NCBI GenBank assembly: GCA_964591255.1 | Contig: CAZQAA010000134.1 | Coordinates: forward strand, 1 to 5,811 | Reading direction: 5' to 3' | Length of the DNA stretch: 5,811 nucleotides | From: CAZQAA01 sp964591255 | GTDB taxonomy: Bacteria > Desulfobacterota > DSM-4660 > Desulfatiglandales > Desulfatiglandaceae | In this document: in pieces, positions 1 to 5,008 of the stretch | Numbering within the stretch: the first letter of the stretch is position 1 | Layout of the letters: each line of letters opens with the position of its first letter | Position numbers and translations under genes: made by a program | The notes under the pieces: generated by a model | The model's input: only the letters and a program-made list of their open reading frames with translations | Database searches by the model: none | What the model was told of the DNA's origin: nothing

Positions 1-162
1 TAATTCCTGCCTGGTCCCCAAAATAATCCATTTTCCCCAGTATTCAAGATATTCCTTGTTCGTAAGTTCTTTCCCTTTATAATTAATATAATTGTAGTGC
101 CTGTACATATGGTCCCACGGGACGATAAATATGAAATGGGAACCTGGTTTGTCTACTATCAT
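1..162 (-). CDS. Unrecognised protein, N-terminal 54 residues (cut by left edge)
   Basis: Reading the minus strand from 162 to 1 gives 54 codons with no stop, so this is the start of a longer gene that continues beyond the window. The start ATG at 162 is chosen because GGAGG lies 5 bases before it (168-172 on the plus strand). An in-frame ATG four codons earlier, at 174, would overlap that ribosome site. The peptide begins MIVDKPGSHF and is rich in aromatic residues (VPWDHMYRHYNYINYKG, then EYLEYWGKW). This looks like a soluble, folded protein: no signal peptide or membrane segment is visible. I do not recognise the family and assign no function. It is divergent from the pilus operon and need not be related to it. 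The strong ribosome site, open frame and plausible upstream promoter support a real gene. Confidence 0.72.
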   Translation of the reverse strand, partial: MIVDKPGSHFIFIVPWDHMYRHYNYINYKGKELTNKEYLEYWGKWIILGTRQEL

Positions 163-167
163 CTTGG

Positions 168-172
168 CCTCC
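168..172 (-). promoter_or_regulatory. Ribosome binding site of the leftward gene
   Basis: CCTCC on the plus strand reads GGAGG on the minus strand, 5 bases before the ATG at 162. It decides between that ATG and the in-frame ATG at 174. Confidence 0.7.
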
Positions 173-237
173 ATTTATTTGACTGTGCCAACTTGTTTTT
201 TTCCAACTGAACCGGGAGTCTTCGTAGTTTTTTCCTA

Positions 238-266
238 CTGATATCCGGAATTTTGCCGTCAGTCAA
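238..266 (-). promoter_or_regulatory. Putative sigma70-type promoter of the leftward gene
   Basis: On the minus strand a -35 box TTGACT (plus-strand 261-266, 5 of 6 consensus bases) is followed after exactly 17 bases by TATCAG (238-243, 4 of 6). Transcription would start near 231, leaving a leader of roughly 70 bases before the ATG at 162. The call rests on sequence match and placement only. Confidence 0.45.
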
Positions 267-282
267 TTGTATGACGACCTGT

Positions 283-300
283 CAAAACATCATTGTTTTG
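283..300. repeat. Perfect 7-bp inverted repeat
   Basis: CAAAACA (283-289) and TGTTTTG (294-300) are exact reverse complements around a 4-base spacer. It sits 19 bases before the TTGACA box at 320 and may be a small hairpin or a protein-binding dyad. No T run follows, so it is not a typical terminator. Confidence 0.4.
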
Positions 301-303
301 GCC

Positions 304-315
304 CCTTGGCATAAA
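304..315 (+). repeat. Copy 1 of a 12-base direct repeat (CCTTGGCATAAA)
   Basis: This 12-mer recurs exactly at 578-589. In both places it lies in a short dyad: CCCTT/AAGGG at 303-307 and 314-318 here, CCTT/AAGG at 578-581 and 589-592 in the second copy. Both copies are upstream of pilM, which suggests a regulator site or a duplicated control element; the function is unknown. Confidence 0.45.
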
Positions 316-319
316 GGGC

Positions 320-347
320 TTGACAAATATTTCGTATCGTCTAATGT
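320..347 (+). promoter_or_regulatory. Possible rightward sigma70-type promoter (distal)
   Basis: A perfect TTGACA at 320-325 is followed after 16 bases by TAATGT at 342-347, a poor match to TATAAT. It would give a leader of about 330 bases before pilM. The strong -35 box makes it worth listing; the weak -10 box keeps confidence low. Confidence 0.25.
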
Positions 348-490
348 TGAAAATATTTAGTGTATACATATAAAACTATAATTCTTTAGAGGAATCAAGA
401 TATAGATTGATTAATTTTGCCAACCTGTGAAAAAGCCAAATAAAATTTCCTTGTGACCAAGATATAATATGATGCGTAAAAGGCATATTT

Positions 491-518
491 TTTGCATATT
501 ATAACTGCTAAATATAAT
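491..518 (+). promoter_or_regulatory. Possible rightward sigma70-type promoter for the pil operon (proximal)
   Basis: A perfect TATAAT at 513-518 is preceded, 16 bases earlier, by TTTGCA at 491-496 (4 of 6 matches to TTGACA). Transcription would start near 525, about 155 bases before the pilM ATG. In DNA this AT-rich, chance TATAAT matches are common (another lies at 463-468 with no -35 partner), so support is modest. Confidence 0.3.
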
Positions 519-534
519 ATTTTTTTAAAATATT
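516..534. repeat. AT-only inverted repeat
   Basis: AATATTTT (516-523) and AAAATATT (527-534) are exact reverse complements around TTT. The dyad overlaps the end of the TATAAT at 513-518. It could bind a regulator or bend DNA, but low-complexity AT sequence forms such repeats easily. Confidence 0.3.
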
Positions 535-577
535 TTCTTTTAATAAAACAAACAAGTTAGGCTCTAGGTTTTTATGA

Positions 578-589
578 CCTTGGCATAAA
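578..589 (+). repeat. Copy 2 of the 12-base direct repeat (CCTTGGCATAAA)
   Basis: This is an exact match to 304-315, placed about 90 bases before the pilM start and again followed by AGG, making a CCTT/AAGG dyad. It would fall in the leader if the proximal promoter is used. Confidence 0.45.
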
Positions 590-679
590 AGGATTATATT
601 TGTTTGAAGATTATCTTTGAATCTTTGAAGAGAATATTTTTTTGGGGAATATAATATCTAAATATTTTTGCTAAAACAA

Positions 680-1789
680 ATGGCTATACTTAAAAAAAAT
701 CGTCTGGTGGGACTTGATATAGGATCTCATTCAATCAAGCTAGTAGAGATAGATCACAGTAAGAGGGAAAAGTCTCTGAAAAATTTTGGGGTGATTACAT
801 TGCCTCACAATGCCGTTATGGAGGGAAATATTAAAGATGAAGATTCCGTTGTTTCTGCAATCATGGCTTTGTATGATAATCTTAAAATAAAAAACAGGAA
901 GGTCGCCACATCCATTTCAGGTTTTTCAGTTATTGCCAAAAAAATTGCATTGGGCCTTGATCATCAGGATGAATCAGAGATTGAGAATGCCATCAGAAGT
1001 GAGGCTGAACAGTACATACCGTTTGATATTGACGAGGTTAATCTTGATTTTGATATTGTTGGTTCCGAGTATGATTCTGATGCCTATGGAGACGATAACG
1101 CTAAGGAAGGCCCTGACAGAATAGAGGTCATGGTGGTTGCTGCCAAAAGACAGATTGTTGAAGACTATGTTATTCTGCTAGAAAAGGCCGGCCTGGTCCC
1201 TTCAATCATAGATATTGACGTGTTCGCTTTACAAAACGCTTTTGAGATAAGCGAGGCTGAATATCTGGAAGCAGAAAATCTGAAAAGCTGTATTGCCCTG
1301 GTAGATATAGGTGCTGAACAGATAACGATGAATGTGCTCAAAAACAATATTCCTTTTTTTACAAGGGATTCATCGTTTGGCGGTATGCAGATTACAAACT
1401 TGATCATGTCGGAATTTGATGTGGACTATGAAACTGCAGAAAAGATAAAGCTGGGTGCGACGGATATTGAAGACACAGAGAGACTTGAGAAAATTGTCAG
1501 CTCCGTTGTCTCGGAATGGGTCCTGGAAATAAAACGAAATCTCGATTTTGTGAGAACGACGTATCGGGATGAGACCATCGGTAAAATTTTAATGAGTGGC
1601 GGGGCCTGCAGGCTCCCTGGTTTTCAAGAGTATTTGCAACAGGAAACAGAAATTCCCGTATTTGAGTTCAACCCTTTCTCCGGTCTCATGTTAAATAAAA
1701 ACAAGTTTGATCAAGAGTACTTGAATTATATGGCACCTCAATCTGCAGTTGCTGTGGGTCTGGCGCTTAGAAGTATCGGTGATAAATGA
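680..1789 (+). CDS. pilM: Type IV pilus assembly protein PilM
   Basis: PilM is a cytoplasmic actin-like (FtsA-fold) ATP-binding protein that binds the N-terminal tail of PilN and links the inner-membrane T4P complex to the cytoplasm. Seen here: the phosphate-1 motif DIGSHSIKL (residues 13-21), the PilM signature EAEQYIPF (108-115), the second phosphate loop VDIGA (208-212) and the adenosine-region motif SGGACRLPGF (306-315). Length is 369 residues, close to the usual 350-380. The frame also allows a TTG start at 668, adding MLKQ, but ATG 680 gives the usual short basic lead (MAILKKNR) before the first motif. Neither start has a clear Shine-Dalgarno sequence. An acidic stretch at residues 130-146 (EYDSDAYGDDNAKEGPD) probably forms a surface loop. 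The stop overlaps the pilN start by 4 bases (ATGA), implying coupled translation. Identity is very secure. Confidence 0.96.
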   Translation: MAILKKNRLVGLDIGSHSIKLVEIDHSKREKSLKNFGVITLPHNAVMEGNIKDEDSVVSAIMALYDNLKIKNRKVATSISGFSVIAKKIALGLDHQDESEIENAIRSEAEQYIPFDIDEVNLDFDIVGSEYDSDAYGDDNAKEGPDRIEVMVVAAKRQIVEDYVILLEKAGLVPSIIDIDVFALQNAFEISEAEYLEAENLKSCIALVDIGAEQITMNVLKNNIPFFTRDSSFGGMQITNLIMSEFDVDYETAEKIKLGATDIEDTERLEKIVSSVVSEWVLEIKRNLDFVRTTYRDETIGKILMSGGACRLPGFQEYLQQETEIPVFEFNPFSGLMLNKNKFDQEYLNYMAPQSAVAVGLALRSIGDK

Positions 1790-2379
1790 TAAGAATCAAT
1801 CTCCTCCCGTTTAGGGCCGAAAGGAAAAAAGAGAATATCAGGAGGCAGATAAGCATTTACTTTCTGTCCCTGCTTTTTGTTTGTTTGCTGAGTGCTTATT
1901 TTATGATCTCTTTGAATAGAACCCTGAGATCTCTGGAGGAAAGAAAGGCAGAAAAGCAAAAAGAATTGGCCAGCTATGCAGAAACTAACAGACGGATTGC
2001 CGCTATAAAAAAGAAAATAGCTGACTTGCATGCAAAACTCGATGTTATCAAGAAGATTGAAAACAACAAGGCAGGACCTGTGAATCTGTTGGACGAGATC
2101 GCTACCGCTGTTCCGACCGGTAAACTTTGGCTGCGTTCTCTCTCCGAGAAGAAAGGGAGGGTAATACTGGAAGGCACGGCCATGGACAATGATACTGTGG
2201 CACTCTACATGACAAATCTTGAAAAGGCGCAAGACATTATGTCTGTGGATCTTAAGTCGACTAAATTGAAAACATTGCGGGAATATAAGCAAAATGTATG
2301 CGATTTTATATTAAATCTAAAAATAGGCTGCATCAAGGCCGTGAAGACAGGAACTAAAAATAAACAGGAAAAGAAGTAG
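1786..2379 (+). CDS. pilN: Type IV pilus inner-membrane protein PilN
   Basis: PilN is a bitopic inner-membrane protein that binds PilM in the cytoplasm and pairs with PilO in the periplasm to align the T4P motor with the secretin. The 197-residue product opens with the PilM-binding motif RINLLPFR (3-10). A basic stretch (ERKKENIRR) leads to one transmembrane helix at about 22-43, then a charged coiled coil at about 44-95 and a ferredoxin-like periplasmic domain at about 97-180. The protein ends in a lysine-rich tail (TGTKNKQEKK). Its ATG overlaps the pilM stop, so it is probably translated by coupling with pilM. The purine-rich codons of the tail include AGGAA (2366-2370), which serves as the ribosome site for pilO. 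PilN is similar in layout to GspL, but pilM next door and the INLLP motif settle the call. Confidence 0.95.
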   Translation: MIRINLLPFRAERKKENIRRQISIYFLSLLFVCLLSAYFMISLNRTLRSLEERKAEKQKELASYAETNRRIAAIKKKIADLHAKLDVIKKIENNKAGPVNLLDEIATAVPTGKLWLRSLSEKKGRVILEGTAMDNDTVALYMTNLEKAQDIMSVDLKSTKLKTLREYKQNVCDFILNLKIGCIKAVKTGTKNKQEKK

Positions 2380-2994
2380 ATGGTGAATAGCCATTTTGCA
2401 GAAAAAATTGAAAGCATAAAGATGTCCTACAGGATATTGATCTTTGTAGGCAGTGTGGCGCTTGTTATAGCGCTTTTTTTGTTTCAAGTTTATTTTCCCA
2501 AGACCGAGAGAATTTCCATGATAAGGAAGGAAATTGCTGGATTAGAAAAACGAATTGATCAGGCAAGAAAAAAGGCGGAAAATTTGGCGGAATTTGAGGC
2601 TGAAGAGGCAGAAGTAGATGCCCAGTTTAAGGAGGCCCTTAAACTTTTGCCGGATAAAAAAGAAATACCAAGCCTACTGAAACGAATTGATGATTTGGGA
2701 AATGAATCGGATCTCAAGTTTTGTCTTTTCAAACCTGAGAAGGAAATTCCCCGTGGATTTTATTTTGAGATACCCGTCTCAATTGAAGTCAGCGGGAGGT
2801 ATCATGATGTGGTCTGTTTTTTTGATAAGGTAAGTAATATGAAGAGGATTGTAAACATTTTTGATGTTTCTATAAAACCTGAAAAGCCTCTTTCAACAAC
2901 TCTTAAAACCACTTTTAGGGCTGTGACCTATCGGTTTAGGAGTAAGGCGGATGTGGAAAAGGCACAGCAGAAAAGGAAAAGAAAGAGAAAATAA
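2380..2994 (+). CDS. pilO: Type IV pilus inner-membrane protein PilO
   Basis: PilO pairs with PilN and binds PilP in the periplasm as part of the T4P alignment complex. The 204-residue product has a short cytoplasmic N-terminus, one transmembrane helix at about 18-37, a coiled coil at about 44-88, the family motif LPDKKEIPSLL (90-100) and a ferredoxin-like domain to about residue 185, including the typical IPVSIEVSGRYHDV segment. The start ATG directly follows the pilN stop with no gap, and AGGAA at 2366-2370 precedes it. The C-terminus is strongly basic, ending KRKRKRK (198-204), an odd tail for a periplasmic protein. Its A/G-rich codons also act as the ribosome site region of pilP. Order and sequence make the identity secure. 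Confidence 0.95.
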   Translation: MVNSHFAEKIESIKMSYRILIFVGSVALVIALFLFQVYFPKTERISMIRKEIAGLEKRIDQARKKAENLAEFEAEEAEVDAQFKEALKLLPDKKEIPSLLKRIDDLGNESDLKFCLFKPEKEIPRGFYFEIPVSIEVSGRYHDVVCFFDKVSNMKRIVNIFDVSIKPEKPLSTTLKTTFRAVTYRFRSKADVEKAQQKRKRKRK

Positions 2995-2998
2995 GTCA

Positions 2999-3625
2999 AT
3001 GTCCGTGGCTAAAAACATCTTAAGTCTGTTTTTTATCCTGTTTTTATTTCAGTCTGTGGGGTTTGCGGGTCCCGTTGTTACACACGAAATAGTCAACAAA
3101 AAAGGGATTAATGATGAAGAGAAGGCAAATAAGATTGATGCAGGAAAAGATGGATCAGAGGCAGCCAGCATTAAAGATGAATTAAAAAAAATAGAGGAAA
3201 AAAACACACATTCATATGATCCTGAGGGTAAACCTGACCCGTTTGCCCCTTTTGTTTTAAGACATGAGGCAAGTTACAGAGCGCTGTCACCCAAGGAATT
3301 GAACAGACTTAAGTCGTTACAAAAAACTGAATTGCAGCGTATCACCATTTCAGATCTTAGATTGGTGGCTGTGATAAAAGGAAGAAGTGATGTTTGGGCA
3401 ATGGTAGCCGGTCCGACAGGTAAAGGATATGTTATCAAGCAAGGTATAGGTATTGGTATAAACGGGGGAGTGGTTGATAAAATCATATGTGAAGATAAAA
3501 TAACCCCTCTTGGCAAAGAAGCAATTAGGAAGGTCGTAATTAAGGAGCCTTTTATCGGGAAAAAGGGAAAATTGAAATTTCGATATATTGATATGGTAAT
3601 TGGGGAAAAAAGCGGTGAAACGTGA
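2999..3625 (+). CDS. pilP: Type IV pilus periplasmic protein PilP (no lipobox)
   Basis: PilP links the PilN/PilO heterodimer to the periplasmic N0 region of the PilQ secretin. ATG 2999 is chosen because it starts a clean signal peptide, lies 4 bases after the pilO stop and follows an A/G-rich ribosome site. The longer frame back to 2951 only adds a basic peptide overlapping pilO. The 208-residue product has a hydrophobic core NILSLFFILFLFQSV and a likely signal peptidase I site after GFA (residue 23). The linker is charged and flexible. The PilP signature YDPEGKPDPFAPF (73-85) and the beta domain ISDLRLVAVI (117-126) with PTGKGYVIKQG follow. Most studied proteobacterial PilP proteins are lipoproteins, but there is no cysteine near the cleavage site here; the only cysteine is in IICEDK. 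This copy is therefore probably not lipidated. Confidence 0.94.
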   Translation: MSVAKNILSLFFILFLFQSVGFAGPVVTHEIVNKKGINDEEKANKIDAGKDGSEAASIKDELKKIEEKNTHSYDPEGKPDPFAPFVLRHEASYRALSPKELNRLKSLQKTELQRITISDLRLVAVIKGRSDVWAMVAGPTGKGYVIKQGIGIGINGGVVDKIICEDKITPLGKEAIRKVVIKEPFIGKKGKLKFRYIDMVIGEKSGET

Positions 3626-3661
3626 TAATTGCCGTTGGATTAATGTATTTATGGTAAAAAA

Positions 3662-3667
3662 GAGGAG
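3662..3667 (+). promoter_or_regulatory. Ribosome binding site of the inserted lipoprotein gene
   Basis: GAGGAG lies 8 bases before ATG 3676. The nearer ATG at 3671 opens a frame of only five codons, and the in-frame ATG at 3685 has a GGAGG just 2 bases away, too close. The site therefore favours 3676. Confidence 0.6.
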
Positions 3668-3675
3668 CACATGAA

Positions 3676-4977
3676 ATGGAGGCAATGATTAAGAGATACC
3701 TCGTGGGGTTTTTGATTCTTTTTGTTATGACAGGCTGTGGAACTACTGTCAAACAGACTCTCAGCCCAACGACAGCAAAGCCTGTCACAGGAGAGTATAG
3801 GAGGGTGGTTGTCTTGCCTTTCGCTGATTATACTCCTTCTCCTTCAGCTTATGAATATTTACAACGAAATAGCATGATTTTAGAAGCATTTCACGATGAA
3901 TTTTACAGGATTGGTTTTGTCCCGGCTGTTGAAGAAGATGTGGTGAGATATCTTATAGACAAGGGTGTTATCATGACTGATCCTGAGGCTTCTCCCTTTG
4001 CGGATATATTTAAAGAAGAGTTGAGAGGTGATTGGTGCCCTCAGATCAAGGAAGAACTTGCCAAGGAATTTTACCGGAGTTTTACCGGCGGAAAATCTCA
4101 GCACTATGGTCGTAAATCGGAACTTATATCCCTTGATACACCCGTGATAAAAAAACTCGGAAAGATATTTGATGCAGACTATATAGTACGTGGAAGAATT
4201 CTTGAATTCCGGGCCGCAGAAGAAGATACTTTTAATCCGCTGAAAACCGGCATTTTACCTTTCTTTTTTAAGGCAGGGGCGAGGAGTATATTCGGCGTTG
4301 CAAGGTCAGAGGATTATGAACTCTATCACAAAATGGCAGTGGGTGGCCTTTTTGGCGCACTTATCGCCGATGAAAATACTCCTATTGATGATGACGAGGA
4401 TCTCAAGTTGAGTGGGTCTCCAACTTTTGGAACGGTGTCATATTCAAAAGATGAATATACGGGTGTCAACAGGATGATTTGGGGGATGGCTGGGGCAGGA
4501 TTGGCGTACTTGGCACAAAAAGGCGGCAAGGTGCCGGATGCAACAGTTCAAATAAGGGTTATAGTTCAAGATGCAAAGACCGGCATGGTTGTATGGAGTA
4601 ACAGGGCAGAGACCCGTGTGACTCCTGAAAGCACATATTCCGAACAGGATGGGCTTATGCTATTTAAGGAGGCTATTAACCATACGGCAAAGAGCTTGGT
4701 AGAAAATTTCAAACTTTGCCTTGCAAGTGGGACCCTCGCCATACCTGCGGTATCGGAACAAGAGAAAAAACTAACAGAAGTACAATCTGTTGAAGATAAG
4801 ACGGCGGAGACGGAAGCAAAAAGGGCTGCTGATATGGCAAACCAATTTGCACGAGAGGCAAAGCAAGCTGCAGAACATGCCAGAGAGGCTGCCAGCCGCG
4901 CCTGTTCTGCAGAGCAGGGGGCAAAGAATGCATCCCTCGAGAGCAAGAAAATTCAGGAAAAGATTGATGCCAAATAG
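3676..4977 (+). CDS. Outer-membrane-type lipoprotein, CsgG/GNA1162-like core with C-terminal alanine zipper
   Basis: This 433-residue gene sits between pilP and pilQ on the operon strand. It has a lipoprotein signal: basic MIKRY, a hydrophobic core and VMTGC with the lipidated cysteine at 21. Glycine at +2 suggests outer-membrane sorting. The core has RRVVVLPFADYTPS (42-55), FDADYIVRGRI (165-175) and VQIRVIVQDAKTGMVVWSN (around 291-310). This arrangement resembles the CsgG, TolB-N and GNA1162 lipoproteins. The core also has two Gly/Ala-rich hydrophobic stretches, MAVGGLFGALIA (220-231) and MIWGMAGAGLAYLAQ (267-281). From about 376 the protein is a coiled coil with Ala at 381, 388, 395, 402, 409 and 416, and at 385, 392, 399 and 406, ending in lysine 433. 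I know no named pilus gene that matches. Its position suggests a role in PilQ assembly or anchoring. The gene is certain; its function is inferred. Confidence 0.88.
   Translation: MEAMIKRYLVGFLILFVMTGCGTTVKQTLSPTTAKPVTGEYRRVVVLPFADYTPSPSAYEYLQRNSMILEAFHDEFYRIGFVPAVEEDVVRYLIDKGVIMTDPEASPFADIFKEELRGDWCPQIKEELAKEFYRSFTGGKSQHYGRKSELISLDTPVIKKLGKIFDADYIVRGRILEFRAAEEDTFNPLKTGILPFFFKAGARSIFGVARSEDYELYHKMAVGGLFGALIADENTPIDDDEDLKLSGSPTFGTVSYSKDEYTGVNRMIWGMAGAGLAYLAQKGGKVPDATVQIRVIVQDAKTGMVVWSNRAETRVTPESTYSEQDGLMLFKEAINHTAKSLVENFKLCLASGTLAIPAVSEQEKKLTEVQSVEDKTAETEAKRAADMANQFAREAKQAAEHAREAASRACSAEQGAKNASLESKKIQEKIDAK
4816..4977 (+). other. Lpp/OprI-like alanine-zipper segment of the lipoprotein
   Basis: Residues 381-433 of the lipoprotein show alanine every seven residues for six turns (381 to 416) and a second alanine series four residues on (385, 392, 399, 406). 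Charged Lys, Arg and Glu fill the outer positions. This is the pattern of alanine-zipper coiled coils such as Lpp and OprI. The chain ends QEKIDAK; Lpp also ends in a lysine, which is linked to peptidoglycan in enteric bacteria. Whether this lysine is linked is unknown. Confidence 0.65.
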
Positions 4978-4980
4978 GGA

Positions 4981-4994
4981 CTCTTCGTTAAGAG
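4981..4994 (+). repeat. Small hairpin between the lipoprotein stop and the pilQ ribosome site
   Basis: CTCTT (4981-4985) and AAGAG (4990-4994) pair around CGTT. The 5-bp stem starts 4 bases after the lipoprotein stop and ends just before the pilQ ribosome site at 4997-5003. No T run follows, so it is not a standard terminator. It might modestly affect pilQ translation or mRNA stability. Confidence 0.3.
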
Positions 4995-4996
4995 AA

Positions 4997-5003
4997 AAGG
5001 GGA
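4997..5003 (+). promoter_or_regulatory. Ribosome binding site of pilQ
   Basis: AAGGGGA lies 5 bases before ATG 5009 and supports that start, which opens directly into a signal peptide. Confidence 0.6.
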
Positions 5004-5008
5004 CGCAT

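Larger units (their letters stand above)
163..679. promoter_or_regulatory. Divergent intergenic control region
   Basis: About 500 bases separate the leftward gene from pilM, and I see no convincing gene in them. The left half has mixed composition and holds the leftward promoter, a TTGACA box and small dyads. The right half is extremely AT-rich: I count 40 G or C in the 180 bases from 481 to 660. Such a region between divergent genes is the natural place for the pilus operon promoter and its regulators. No tRNA, known riboswitch or rho-independent terminator is evident by eye. Confidence 0.6.

Noticed and set aside
283..319. Two adjacent small dyads considered as a rho-independent terminator
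   Set aside because: No T run follows either dyad, and the region lies between two divergent gene starts, where no terminator is expected.
306..325. TTGGCA followed by GGGCTTGAC, resembling a sigma54 -24/-12 promoter
   Set aside because: Sigma54 promoters need GG, ten bases, then GC. Here GC comes after eight bases, and at the required distance the bases are TT. The other three TTGGCA sites also lack a correctly spaced GC.
271..360. Small 29-codon open frame starting MTTCQNIIVL in the control region
   Set aside because: It has no ribosome site, overlaps the dyads and the TTGACA box, and has no recognisable protein features. It is most likely chance.
463..468. Perfect TATAAT considered as a -10 box
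   Set aside because: No -35-like hexamer sits 15-19 bases upstream (the sequence there is ATAAAA-like) and there is no extended -10 TG. In AT-rich DNA this match is expected by chance.
470..505. Tiny open frame MMRKRHIFCIL
   Set aside because: It has eleven codons, no ribosome site, and lies in AT-rich DNA; there is no support as a leader peptide.
1738..2292. 184-codon antisense frame across pilN
   Set aside because: It lies opposite a well-identified PilN with conserved motifs and has no ribosome site or recognisable domain; it is a shadow of the real gene.
2951..2998. Upstream extension of PilP by 16 residues
   Set aside because: It would put the basic peptide WKRHSRKGKERENKS before a clean signal peptide and overlap pilO by 44 bases. 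ATG 2999 has the better start context.
4566..4946. 126-codon antisense frame opposite the lipoprotein C-terminus
   Set aside because: Alanine-rich codons (GCA, GCN) on the plus strand suppress stops on the minus strand and create a long Ala/Ser/Cys-rich shadow. There is no start context or recognisable domain.
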